64,000 nucleotides of DNA. Origin: Amorphophallus konjac. Taxonomy: Eukaryota > Streptophyta > Magnoliopsida > Alismatales > Araceae. How positions within the stretch are numbered: position 1 is the first letter of the stretch; each line of letters opens with the position of its first letter. The stretch covers positions 72,067,491 through 72,131,490 of the forward strand of contig CM040124.1 of NCBI GenBank assembly GCA_022559845.1, in the 5' to 3' direction. The notes below the pieces were generated by a model that saw nothing but the letters and a program-made list of their open reading frames with translations, did not search any database and was not told where the DNA came from. The translations under genes and the position numbers were made by a program. Positions 1 to 11,763 of this stretch are shown here, piece after piece.

Positions 1-609
1 ATAGTTGGTAAGATTTAAGTAATTAACGATTTAATTAATGTCATTCACATAAAATAAATGGCAGTAACAACTAACACAATAGAATGAAGCAAGATAGAAT
101 TAAGATATCATTTCCCTGTACTTGGCCGATTAAGTAAACAAACAAGCAAGTCAAGTAGAAGTAATTCCTTGCAGGAATCGAAATGAATGAATGTCATAGA
201 TATCACGCTAGTCATGCACTCGATGCAATGCCTCACCATGTCATTACAACTCCCCGGGGCACTAGTACTTTTTGGGCGCTCTTCCCAGGACCAAATCGGG
301 CCCTTATGATGCGTTGGCATTGATTTGATGGATCCAAGATCCCAAGCAATCATCTTAGACATTCATTTGGAATCGGCCGGAATTCCAAGATTAAACTATG
401 TAACTTAAATTTCTAAGATCAAGTGGTAGTTTAATGATGAATCGAGAAATCAAGAATTTAAGAATAGGCTACAAGCAAGAAAACACATGAATACAAGTTC
501 TGGATATAAGCGGTCATAATCGGGCTGCTTAGAACAGAAAATGGTCTAGGCTGGACCTCTTAGAGGCTAGCTGGGCCAAGGGTCCAAGCCCAGAATGAAG
601 GAATATAAA

Positions 610-1575
610 CGGTCCAATATGGGCTACCACCAGGACAGGACGGTCCCAGAAGGGCCGTTTACAAACTTAGGTCGACGCACAAGCCCATCAGGTCGATGCG
701 CATGCCCAGCTAAACACGGTCACCCCAAGGGCCGCTCAGAATCACAGGCGGTCATGCTTGGGCCGCGTAATGGCATTAGAGGTTCCAGAATGGCCGCTAT
801 TAACAGGACAGCCCCAAAATCCAGGCTTGGGTAAAATCACGCGATTCGATCAAGTCCAAAGGTTCAGGTTTTGGGGTACAACACGCCCGGCGTCCTAGTG
901 GGAATCCCAGGCCCGCGGGGGCTGACAGAGGTCTCATAATAGAGGTCCTAGTCCGATAGAAGGAGTATCCGGCGGAGAGTCCCAACTATTACAAGAATTG
1001 AGAGTTGAAAACTTCGAAAAACACTATATACCGGTCAGTCAGCACCACCGAAGTGGAGTGACTGTCAGAACAATCCTAATAAGAATTTCTTCCAATATAT
1101 ATAACATGTTTACAATTTGCGCATTTATTAATGAATAAGGGCAATGAAGATACGATTGAAAAGAGGAACAAAGGAATTCAACCAAGATTTAACACTAATT
1201 AGTCTTTCATATATATACCAATTAAATTGTGGGTTGCCAACTTATTACGTACTTGGTTTAACAAGAACTAACATGCTTTGAATCATCACTTAAAAGATAC
1301 TGCGTGACATAAATGGTCTATCCAGAACCGCTGAACAGGCCCAAGCGGTCTGTCGTTAGGCCGCGTAAGACATGGGAGCTTGAAAGCCATACGCACCTTA
1401 GGCGGTCTATCGAACGGCCGCTAGTGTCTCTCAAGCGGTCTAGCGTTGGGCCGCCACTGATCGTGGGGTTCCGAACACAAAACCACATAAATTGTCAAAC
1501 CCACAACCGCCGCTATGGATCTGGCCGTCTATCGTGGCGCCGCTTAGTCCCAAGCGGTTCCTGTTAGGACCGTGT
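610..1575. repeat. Cluster of short inverted CGGTC...GACCG/GGCCG motifs
   Basis: Short pairs such as GCGGTCTATCG followed by GGCCGC recur every 30-60 bp (for example 1345-1365, 1402-1424, 1434-1455, 1524-1545). The same kind of motif is dense in the LTRs of element A (about 7020-7640), G1 (20925-21005 and 21540-21740) and G2 (43380-43465, 44020-44190 and the matching 3' LTR positions). It is a shared property of these gypsy-type LTRs and not a separate element. Confidence 0.6.
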
Positions 1576-2052
1576 AAAAAATGACATGCCCGAACCTCAG
1601 CGATCTTGACAGACTCTACTTGCGATACAAAATTCATGGCATATGATGAATATAATTTTGGCAAAAGCATACCATCCGAAATAGAACAAAAAGTTGCATA
1701 ATGTGGATTGATTAATTTCAAACTTTTAAGCCTGCTAACCTAACATTAATCGAGGACAACAAAGTTAACCCTAATTTTAACATGCTCCGACTAAAACTAC
1801 TAATACTCTCGTGATACAGAACTAAATTTAGGGCTTTTGGTGTCAAATGAAACAGGGGACAGAGATGAGTCCAGCAGTGTATTATACTTGAGGTCTGGTC
1901 CACTAGAACCTACCTTAAGAGAAGGAAGAAGGGGACGACGCCGCCGACTGCAATAAGAAACTCCACCCAAGAGATTGCCAGAAATCTCCCACGAACGTGC
2001 TCCGCGTCGGCCGCCGCAGCATCCAAGGGTTTCTAGGTCGGGCTAGGGTCAA

Positions 2053-2060
2053 TTTTTATA
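2053..2060 (-). promoter_or_regulatory. Putative TATA box of LTR B
   Basis: The minus strand reads CTATAAAAATT here, about 480 bp from the LTR start and downstream of an AAACCCTAGCC stretch. The same order (AAACCCTAGC, then TATAAATAG) is seen in the G2 LTRs, which supports a promoter reading. It is inferred from sequence alone. Confidence 0.45.
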
Positions 2061-2534
2061 GGAGTAATTGATCTCTAGAGGCGTCGATTAGGGAGGACAG
2101 AGTCCACAACTCCAGTCGCGTGCGATTCGCGCATTGACTCGGTCACGCCGCCGCCTTCCCTCGAAATTCTCTTCCTAAGGCTAGGGTTTCGACTGGGAAT
2201 CAGAGGGGAAACGATATCCTCATCAAGGCCGTCTAAATGGGTCCGATCTGGGCTTAAATGATCGAGGATTGGGTCTGAATTTAGCGATCTAAGGTCCAAT
2301 ATGGCTGAATGTGGATTTAGCCCTAAAACCATTAATTCGACTTGGTTACAATTTTATTTAGGGTCTGCCGTAGAAGACAAGTTGTCTAAATTTTCCATCC
2401 TCTCTATGATTATAATTTTTTATAGATTTTTATAAATTAGTTGAATTTTAGCCAAGGGGGACTTTTAATTTATTAAATCAAAAATTATCGAAATGAATAG
2501 AACTTTTTGTGAAAATAGTTCTCGGGGTACTACA

Positions 2535-3296
2535 CCACAAATCCACCTAAAATGACTCACGTGGTCAAACGGCCTCATACCGACCCCAAACCACGGTCAA
2601 TTACAGCCAAACTGACGGGAATCGAATCCTGACAAGCCAGGGGTTCAAATTCTACCATTTAAATCAAAAACCATTGCCTGGAACGGTGATTTCGCATCAC
2701 ACCCCAAAAACATGCTTTTCCCTTTAAGCAGGAAAACCGAATCATAGTCATGCCTATCGGCTTGAAATCCTGAGGGAATGCAGGAAACAGGTAGAGTATC
2801 CATCTCCCTACCTCCACCGAAGATCTCGCATGCCGAAAACCATCACACGAACCACACCGTGCTTCTAATCCACGGAACGGGATCGCGCCTACGCCATGCT
2901 CCATTCCTCGCGCCATCACGCTCCAAGCCGTCTCCACAGCGTCACCACCTCGTCCACCTCCGCCACGGTCGTGTACCCGGGGGAGAGGGAAGTAGAGGAG
3001 AGAGAACAGAGTGAGAGAGTGAGAGACGTGAGTGAGAGGAGAGAGAGAGTGGAGAGGGTTTAAAAGAAAAGGAAAAGAAAATAGAAATATCAAATATTTC
3101 TAAAATTTGTGATCCTCGAAATGAGCACAACACATCTGTAGCCTCCTGGAGTCTCTAAACTCAACGGTTCACTCTCCACGGGGTTCTGTAGGTTATACAG
3201 TAGAAAAACCTGAGTGGATCGTAAAACACTATTCAGGACTCGCAAAAGTGCTCTGAAAGCTCTTGGATTCCGATCCGAAGGATCCAGGGTATTACA
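2535..3296 (-). repeat. Element A 3' LTR, first ~760 bp
   Basis: This matches 7770-8583 along its whole length, with small differences and a short indel near 3100 against 8340. On the minus strand it begins TGTAATACCCTGGATCC at 3296, directly after a purine tract, so 3296 is the LTR start. The rest of this LTR was displaced to the left by element B and is off-window. It includes a GA-rich run near 3000-3060, which is pyrimidine-rich on the sense strand. Confidence 0.75.
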
Positions 3297-3312
3297 GCCT
3301 CCCCTCCTTTTA
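3297..3312 (-). other. Polypurine tract of element A
   Basis: The minus strand reads CTAAAAGGAGGGGAGGC immediately before the LTR start TGTAATACCC. This is the standard position of the plus-strand primer of an LTR element and fixes element A on the minus strand. Confidence 0.75.
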
Positions 3313-5104
3313 GAAATTTCATCCTCGAAATTTAAGGAGCTAACAAGGGAATAGGGAAGAGCAACCCATTCAGCTGGCAATGCTCTCAAAGCTGCAACCG
3401 AACCTCAAACACATGAAAACACGATTCTCAAAAACACAATTCAGAGGAACACTGCCAGATCCTGATCACAGGCAAGATCATCATGCTCCGTATCTCAAGG
3501 CACATCGATCCACAGAACGAGCACTACACAGAAAAGAATACAAGTCTGGCACCTCCAAATCATGGCATCATCGCTACCATCTCACAAAGGAAGGAGACAC
3601 GACCCATGCCACGAAACAGCCACCGACAAAAAAACTCGACAGACACACAACAAGCATCAGCTCTCATGAGGAAAAGATTCAACTCAGCTGACTGCTCCAC
3701 ATCATCGGCTTCTGCACCAAAATAACAAACAAAACTGGCACGTAGAACGCCAATGACAACACTGGACCAAAAACACAATCAAGTCAGTCCTCACTAAGAC
3801 ATTACATCTGATTCGAGTTGCACGCCAACTCTACCATCTCAGGAGAGTACAACAGAACTAACCGACCAGACCTCGATCCACACAAATCTAAACTCAGACT
3901 CACAGGGTACTCCTCCCAAGCTGACCACAAGCACAAACCATCATACAACCAAATGATGGACACTTGCAAATCTCCGGCTCCATTCTCAACACTGAACCAC
4001 GGGACAACACCGCAAGTTGGGTCACATCAAGGTGCAATTACAGCTGACCACACAACTAAAATGTACTAGCCGCTCACAGCTTACCAACAAGGACCCACAA
4101 CAATCCTCAGAAAATGCATCTCTAGGACCATGATCATGTCCTGAGAGCACAACTTCCAAGAAATGCAGAAGAAGAAATGGGTCCTCAACCAGCATATTCG
4201 CTGACAGATTTCCCCAATTCTCAAACCTACCAGTGCCAACCATAATGCCTCAAGTAATGGCACGGCAACCAACAACATCAAGACACACATAGCCAAGACA
4301 AACATACCAAGGAAACAATCTTCTCGGCTGGTCAGAATCTTCCAACCTCACGATCCTCGACCTGTGGGTTACGAGCCCACACGCTTCCACTGTGCACTCT
4401 ACACAACGCACACATGCATCACAAATATCTCGGCATCCGCATCTCAGCACACCTCTTGGCGCCATCACAATTCACGAAACTACAATATACCATGCCTCGA
4501 GTACCAATCCTGCTAACAGCCAATCACAAGTCGCCATAGTGCAAGCCGCAAAGAGCACCAGCCTCAACTTAACCTCAAGACAATGCCACAAGACAAGATG
4601 AGAAAGATCAAGCTCGACTAATAATAGCTCACCAAGAAGGAAATCCTTAGCTCGCCCGAGCACTCTCTCAACCAAGGGCATCCAAACGACCAACTCAAAC
4701 ATAACCTTAACACCTCAGCACCTCAGGGGCTAACCAAACCTCAAGCTAGGAAGGCCAAAATGACATTAATCTCCTCGAGAACATACACGACCATTACAAT
4801 TCTCATCAGCCACCTGATCATGCCACAGAAAATCTCAAACACTGCACCACAGACTCATGCCAGCTGGCAAACTCTGCCCTGTGTAGCACCACCGAGACTA
4901 ACATCTTAACGAAAGAAGGATGCTCCATCAGATCCTGACGAGAGCAAAACCACCTCGCAGCGCCATCACAGCGCACACAAGCTCTCACGCGAGAAGCAAA
5001 GCGGTAAAGAAACACAAAACCTATGCCAGCTGTCGACTGTACTGGACCTTATGGACTCTGAATACTATAATATCTGGAATTCTCATATACTTTCACACCA
5101 CCAC

Positions 5105-5115
5105 CTCTGATACCA
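5105..5115 (-). other. Primer-binding site of element A
   Basis: The minus strand reads TGGTATCAGAGG, matching the 3' end of plant initiator-Met tRNA except at the last base. It sits 2 nt from the LTR end (GTCGTCACA), as expected for minus-strand priming. Confidence 0.75.
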
Positions 5116-5117
5116 CC

Positions 5118-8100
5118 TGTGACGACCCAGACTCCGGATACCGGTAAACTCGATACCACTTGGATTCTGAGAGGCCTCCAAAGAGCTGTAAGGCTCCGAT
5201 GGGATAAAAAGAGTGGGTGGAGTACATTGAACTTCCAGATAAAGCAGTAAAGAATTAAAATTACTATGATCAGGATTCGCTAAATTAGCATAATATAAAA
5301 TTATATTTTTAATTAAACTACAGAGCTAGTAGAGTCCAATCCAACCAAAGTACAGTCTAACAGAAAAGAGAACGTACTCTCAAGTCATGGGAAGCTCGTC
5401 GCTGGCAAAGCTGGCAACTAAGAACCACTACACTACACCTTCGAACCATGAGGAAGGAACAGCTACACCTGAAAAGTCAGGGGTGAGCCTCATCTCACTG
5501 GCTTAATAGGGGTCCCGTGGATCCCACCACGAAACAAAAGCAGTAAACAGCAGTGCTAAATAGCTATAGCAAAGCAGGAGCAATAGGAGTAGGAACAACA
5601 ATAGAAGTAAGGAGGAAAGCCATACTGAACAGAAACGCGGCAGCTGATAAAATCTCAGCTCTCTAAGCTACTATAAACGGTAATAGAAGAACAACCCTGA
5701 TCTCACAAAGTCGGGAGTTGCCGAACCGATACATGGAAACTCTGGCTACCAAACCACGAAAACATCACGACATCCCTATCGTTCAGGCTTATCCACAGAG
5801 ACAAAAGCCCAACTGTACACCACACGGTCTAGAAGCACCAATACATACACGATCTCACTGTCGTGTACTCTACACTTACTATGGGTAAAGTTGAACACCA
5901 ACTACCTGAAGAATTACGTCAACATAGACGGGAACTCAAAATACGAGAATCACGAATCACGAATCATGTGTCATGTGACAGAAGTACCTCCTCACTAGTA
6001 GAAAAGCCAGATGCATCCACTGACGTCTTACATTGCACCTCAGGTATATCCCACTCGCTTTGAACGCGATAACTAAGACAGTGAACAAGTACCAAGGAAC
6101 AACAGTAACGAGTGACCGTCGATGCTGGTCCAATGCCCCTGACCACATGTGCACACACAAGATCAATGTCTTGAGCCAGGCCTCTAGCTGGTTTTCCCCT
6201 CCCATCGGACTCTGACGGAAAGACAAAGGGGCCCATAAAAACCAGCCTACAAACGGTCTCTATCGGGAACTCACCTCGCCACCACTCCTGGGTGGGCCGA
6301 CACATGGAAAGTGTTGTTAGGCTACGACTAGCGGAGGCTCACTAGACACAGAGACTCTCAAACATAAACACCAAAGTGTGGATAGGCTAGGCACGCACCT
6401 ATCGCTAACACTCGGAGCACATGATAGCACCACGCCATTAGACTCAGGACAGCCAACTAGTCCTGCTAACACAACGATCCTTGAGTCACAAGACTCGAGT
6501 CAAGATCGTCGGACATCACGGTAACACATCGTTAATCAGCCTAGTTCCTAAGTCAAGACCACGGTAAAACACATTATGGAAGCGGCACAGATCAGCCAGA
6601 TCCACAACAGTAATAATGAAAGTCCTCGACCACAAGGCCACTCATCGAACACACAATTCCCCATGTCGAGAAACACAGAACATGAGGGATCACCTGAGCT
6701 CTCGGACCACATAGGCACGTAAACTGAGGTAAGATGATACCTCCATGCATCCAAAACATAGTATCAATCCCCACAGGATAACCGAGACATTCACGAGGTC
6801 ACGTGTCAACCACTGGGTAACAATTGGGTTGACCAGAAACCATAACAATTCTCAAAACCACACGGCACACTACTCAGTATTACGGCACTTCCGAACACCC
6901 TATAACACAGTCACTGCCCTCATTGGACGTCCAAGACATCCATGGAACAATAGGTTAACCGAGGGGTCGAAGCCAAGCCAAGCGGAAAGCCAAACCGGTG
7001 AAATAAACATTGATAACAAGTGGCCGTCACCCCTATGGCCGCTAACAGAAATTGGCGGTCATAGCCTGGCCACTACCTGACGGGTCAGCAAATGATAGTC
7101 TCATCGGGACCGCTAACAGAAAGTGACACTCTCCAAAGGGCCGCCTCCTGAATATGGCAGACATGGCTGGACTGCCATTTAAAAGGAAACCCCAAAATAG
7201 AAACCGGGCAAAAACTTGCAGAATACGGTCATATGGGGGCCGCAACTTGCATATGGCGGTCACCCCATGGCCGTCTCTTGGAGGTGGTGGTCATATCCGG
7301 ACCGTCTTCTCCAAGCTACCTCAAAAAATGCATGATAAGCCAAGCAAGTGGCAGTCTACCTCTGACTGCTACCTCAGTTGGCGGTCAGTCGCAAGATCGC
7401 TACTTGCGAACCGACATATGAACCAAACCGACTTATGAAGTCAAATAACGGTCACCCTTAGGCCGCTACTACCAAGTTGCGGTCGGGAGCAAGACCGCTA
7501 CCCCGAACTGACTTAAAATAGTTAAGAAACAGATGACGGTCTACCTAGGACCGTCTCTTACAAATGACGATCCTCCTATGGCCGCCTTATCTCTGGTACG
7601 ACCGCTACTTGCTACCTGTGGGAAAACCGTAGGAAAGCATAAAACTCGATCTTTCCACGCCCCAATCGTCCCAGAACGATGAGGAAACAACCATAGACTC
7701 AATATAATACTTCCACAAGCCGGAAGGGATCAAACCAACCACAAAATGACAAGAAACGGGTGATTTCCACAAATCCACCTAAAATGACTCACGTGGACAA
7801 ACGGCCTCATACCGGCCCCCAAACCACTGTCAATTACAGCCAAACTAACAGGAATCAAATCCCTACAAGCCAGGGGTTCAAATTCTACCATTTAAATCAA
7901 AAACCATTGCCTGGAACGGCGATTTTGCATCACACCCCAAAAACATGCTTTTTCCTTTAAGCAGGAAAACCAGATCATACTCACGCCTATCGGCTTGAAA
8001 TCCCGAGGGAAGGTCGGAAACAGGTAGAGTATCTATCTCCCTACCTACACCGAAGATCTCGCGTGCCTAAAACCATCACATGAACCACGTCGTGCTTCGA

Positions 8101-8583
8101 ATCCACTGAATGGGATCGCGCCTATGCCACGCTCCATTCCTCTCGTCATCACGCTCCAGGTCGTCTCCACAGCATCACCACCTCGTCCACCTCCACCACG
8201 GTCACGCGCCCGGGGGAGAGGGGAATAGAGGAGAGAGAACGGAGTGAGACAGTGAGAGATGTGAGTGAGAGGAGAGAGAGAGAGTGGAGAGGGTTAAAAG
8301 AAAAGGAAAAGAAAATAGAAATATCGAATATTTCTGAAATCTGATTTTTGGCCTGAAATTCCATAAAATCATAAAAATACGAAAAAATAGCTTCCGCGAT
8401 CATTGAAACGAGCACAACGCATCTACAGCGTCCTGGAGTCTCTAAACTCAATGGTTCACTCTCCACGGGGTTCCACATGCTATATAGTAGAAAAACCCGA
8501 GTGGATTACAAAACACTATTTAGGACTCGTAAAAGCGCTCTGAAAGCTATCGGATTTGGATCCGAAGTATCCAAGGTATCATA
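5118..8583 (-). repeat. Element A 5' LTR (~3.47 kb)
   Basis: On the minus strand the LTR starts at 8583 (TATGATACCTTGG, mutated from the TGTAATACCCTGG of the partner LTR) and ends at 5118 with GTCGTCACA next to the primer site. It contains the 814-bp block shared with 2535-3296, a GA-rich tract at 8215-8300, and a dense run of CGGTC/GACCG motifs at about 7020-7640. The part at 5118-6110 is distantly similar to the LTR fragment at 59613-60562. Its right end abuts G1 RT sequence, so element A appears to be inserted in G1. The bases ACATC follow at 8584-8588, but the matching target copy would lie off-window. Confidence 0.7.
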
Positions 8584-9548
8584 ACATCTAAGAATAGCTT
8601 TGCAAACACTAAGAGAGCATCAACTCTACGCGAAGCTCAGCAAGTGCGAGTTTTGGCTAAAGGAGGTCTCTTTCCTTGCCCATATCATCTCGAAGAAAGG
8701 TATCGCTGTGGATCCTTCGAAAGTTGAAGCTGTCAAGAACTGGAGGCGACCAGTGATCGTATCCAAAGTCAAGAGTTTTATCGGTTTGGCTAGCTATTGT
8801 AGGCGATTCATCAAGGATTTCTCCAAGATTACTGTCCCTTTGACTAGGCTTACAAGAAAGGAGAATCCATTTGTATGGTCGAAGGACTGCGAAGAGAGTT
8901 TCATAACTCTTAAAGATCATCTCACTATTGCTCCTATCTTAGCCCTACCTATTGAAGGTGGTGGATTTGAAATCTATTTAGATGCATCTGGCATTGGCCT
9001 TAGATGTGTCCTTATGCAACATGGCAAGGTGATTTGTTATGCTTCTAGGCAATTGAAGCGTCATGAAGAGAACTACCCCATACATGATCTAGAATTGACG
9101 GCTGTTATTTTCACCTTGAAAATATAGCGACATTACCTTTATGGGGAGAAGTTCACTATATTTTCAGACCACAAAAGTCTGAAAAATCTTTTCACCCAAA
9201 AGGAGTTAAACATGAGGCAACGAAGATGGCTGGAGTATCTCAAGGACTTTGACTTTTCTATCCAATATCACCCAAGTAAAGTAAATGCTATAGCAGACGC
9301 TCTCAGCAGGAGGCCACTAGCAACTCTAGCAAGCCTCAGGAAAGGTCTGACCTATCTTATCGAGGATTTTGCTCAATTGAATCTAGATGTTGATAAACAA
9401 GAAGTAGGGTGTCTGATTGCAAATATTTGGTCACAACCAACATTAATTGAAGACCTAGTCAAGTTTCAAGATAATGACCCTACACTGATGGAAACAAAAA
9501 ACAATATTGATCAACAGCTGGAATTTTCTATTTCACCTGAAGGAAGGT
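8584..9548 (+). pseudogene. G1 gypsy pol fragment: end of reverse transcriptase plus RNase H
   Basis: This frame encodes the end of a Ty3/gypsy reverse transcriptase and the RNase H domain, which together copy element RNA into DNA. Visible motifs are [16 protein letters not shown], the [17 protein letters not shown] stretch, LTRLTRK, the RNase H block [52 protein letters not shown] and IADALSRR. The wording fits plant chromoviruses of the Tekay/Del type. One in-frame TAG at 9125-9127 replaces the tryptophan usual in the IWRHYLYGE block. The RT catalytic region, protease and gag are missing here because element A cuts the gene at 8584. S1 interrupts it again at 9549, and it resumes at 18238. 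Confidence 0.9.
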
Positions 9549-11749
9549 GATAGGATCGGTGCGATGGATTCAGAGGGGGGTGAATGAATCCCCTTATAAA
9601 ACTCTTGCCCAATTAAAACTTCCTGATACAAAATAAAAGCCAATGAACAGTTGCAGAATTAACAGATTCACTAAGTCAACTAAAATGCTTACAAGTGAAC
9701 GGATTGGTGACTTAGGATCAATGTCAAAGGACTCTCAAAACAGTCATCGAACAGACAGTGTGCAATCAACAACCTTACTAGACAGAGAGAAACAGATCGT
9801 GCCTAAGCATTCACCTAACGGAATAAGACAAGCAATCACACCACAATGGACAGATGATTTTTAAGGTGGTTCGGTCCTCCAGACCTACGTCCACCCCACA
9901 CTCAAACTAGAGTGTGGATTCCGCTGATACACAGCTTAAACCGCTGAGCTTCATACAACCCGCTGACTAACAGCTTGACCGCTGGGCATTACAGCTTTGC
10001 CAACTGCTGGGGACTACAGCTTAACCCATCCAGAGGAATCCTCCTCTGCCCGCTGAGTAATACAGCTTAGCTCTGCTGACTAACAGCTTGAAATAGAGGT
10101 AAAAGAAAAACAAAATACGAAAAGGACACAGCAACAGAAAGCTATATACGGTAAAGCACAAAACAGCTATCAAGGAGCAAGTTGGTCTGGATCTGATCCA
10201 AGACCCAATAGATAACACATCTTCAAAGAAGTCTTCTCTCTTCTTTTTCACGAACTCTCTATCTCTCTTTTCACTCTCCTTTTTCTTCTTCTGCTGATCT
10301 CTCTTTCTATTTTTCTTTCTCTTTTTCTTCTTCTTTCTTTCTCTTCTTTTAGATCGTGCAGGCTCTCTCTCTCTCTGCTTCTGCTCTTTCAGATGGGCTC
10401 TCCTACTTCGATCACTCTGCTCGAGCATCTTCTCCAGATGGAGAAGTCTTCTTTTTATAGCAGGAGCAGATAGGTGGGCGTGTGTCCTCCACGAATTCCC
10501 GCCCTACCACCTTGAACACGTGGCAGCATTTCAGCCTGCTGCACTACACGTGTCACGATCTTGGCACTTCCTCCAATCTTGGATCACGTGCCCTTCTTAT
10601 GTTCCTTGAATATAAGTCATGTCAGATTAAACTTGATATCAGTTTGAATCAATTTGAAGGAAAAGAAAAGGATGCATTGAGTACGTTTGAGATTTGAACT
10701 AAGCATGTATATACTTGCTAGTGTGTAGTGCAGTATGCTGTAACAAAGTATGCACATTGAAAGTGAATGTACAGACATGTCATCAACGAGTGTACAGACT
10801 TTGCGTGCAATGTACACACGATGTATAGACTTTCTGTGCCAAACGCCTAAGCCTGAATGCATCATGTATAGACTTGCTAGTGGGTAGTGCAGAATGCATT
10901 TAACAAAGTATGCACAATGTAGATGAATGCACAGGCATGTCATCAAGGAGTGCATGGACTTAGTGTGCATGCGACACCAATGTACAGACTTGCTGGAGTG
11001 ATGATGCATGAACTTAACCACTCGTACCAGCAATGGAATGTATAGACTTTGAATGCATGGTAAAGAGTGTATAGACTTTGTTTTGAAGGATTGCACAAAT
11101 GCCACTGAAGAATGTACAGACGTTGAATGTGTGAAATGCAGTTTGCATCTATCAAAGTATGCACAACAAAGATGAATGCTCAGGCATGCTGTCAAATAAT
11201 GTACAGACTTTGCGTGCATGCGCCAAGACGATGTACAGACATTGCGTGCCTGAAACAAGACAATGTACAGACTTGCTACCTAGCATTTAAAAATCAATGC
11301 ATCATGTATAGGCTTGCTTAAATGAGGCATGGACATAACAGCAAAGACTATGCAGACATTGTATATGCATAAAACAACAGAATGTACTGACTATGTATGC
11401 ATAATGAACATGCATCAACTTTGAAATAAAGCGACTGACGAATGCATCGATGCAGTGTATGCATATGGCAGATATTGAACCGATGCAATGTTTGCAGGAG
11501 AACTAACAGTGCAGTCTATTTACCAGATCATGCATCGACTATATGACGTGCACCAACAGTTAATGTACCGATGCAAACTACACTTTTTATGCAAGAACTA
11601 GAGTTGCACCAATGCAGAGACAGACAATGCAATGAGATGAATGTGCGCACTCTCAAATCAATCAATCAATCATGCTCATAGTGCTTGCTGACATCAAAAC
11701 AATTCATACTCATAGTGCTTGCTGACATCAAAACCATAGGGGCACAACA
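9549..11749 (-). repeat. S1 3' LTR
   Basis: It matches 16026-18237 with few differences per 100 bases by eye. On the sense strand it starts TGTTGTGCCCC at 11749 and ends CGATCCTATCA at 9549. From sense start to end it holds a motif array (about 11640-10690), a TATA box (10452-10459), a purine-rich transcribed leader (10190-10440) and a leader rich in small hairpins (9890-10100). Confidence 0.9.
10690..11640 (-). repeat. S1 U3 array of ~12-nt motif AAGTCTGTACAT
   Basis: On the sense strand the motif AAGTCTGTACAT and close variants (AAGTCTATACAT, AAGTCGATGCAT, GTCCATGCA) recur some 25 times with irregular spacing of about 25-60 bp. Examples on the plus strand are TGTACAGACTTTGCGTGC near 10792 and ATGTACAGACTTGCT near 10981. 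The copies nearest the sense start tend towards AAGTCGATGCAT. The array is repeated in the other LTR at about 17170-18120. It lies just upstream of the TATA box. The short frames here are by-products of the repeats. Confidence 0.8.
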
Positions 11750-11763
11750 ATCTCCCCACTTTT
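11750..11763 (-). other. S1 polypurine tract
   Basis: The sense strand reads AAAAGTGGGGAGAT directly before the 3' LTR start TGTTGTGCC. Further GGGGGAGAT-like tracts occur upstream (near 11801, 11880, 11920, 11951, 11977 and 13468), a repetition known from Sireviruses. Confidence 0.85.

Larger units (their letters stand above)
1..2534 (-). mobile_element. Element B: partial Ty3/gypsy-type LTR, inserted in element A
   Basis: Read on the minus strand, this sequence starts at 2534 with TGTAGTACCCCGAG, a typical plant gypsy LTR start of the TGTARYACCC kind. At 2534/2535 it abruptly interrupts a sequence that is otherwise repeated at 7770-8583. Inside are a TATA-like box (2053-2060, minus), an AAACCCTAGCC stretch about 120 bp upstream of it, as in the other gypsy LTRs here, and many short CGGTC/GACCG motifs. 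No primer-binding site is visible, so the LTR must run past the left edge and be longer than 2.5 kb. Because its LTR start faces the insertion border, this is probably the 5' LTR of a minus-strand element. No coding frame is supported; the short frames here are noise. The target duplication cannot be tested inside the window. Confidence 0.6.
3297..5117 (-). mobile_element. Element A internal region, non-coding
   Basis: About 1.8 kb lie between the polypurine tract and the primer-binding site. The plus strand is rich in A and C and poor in G and T, so the element RNA would be G/U-rich. Open frames are short, on both strands, and show no gag, protease, integrase or RT motif that I can see. Two LTRs of about 3.5 kb around a short non-coding core is the layout of a LARD-type non-autonomous element that would need enzymes supplied in trans. 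The assignment to gypsy rests on the LTR termini and the similarity of LTR layout to G1 and G2, and is tentative. Confidence 0.6.

Noticed and set aside
3380..5147. Host gene in the A/C-rich stretch of element A
   Set aside because: Frames are under 110 codons, overlap on both strands and show no domain; the region is bounded by a polypurine tract and primer site.
10021..10428. Lys/Arg/Glu-rich frame on the minus strand
   Set aside because: It is the purine-rich transcribed leader of the S1 LTR read as protein; similar low-complexity frames arise from GA-rich leaders elsewhere in the window.
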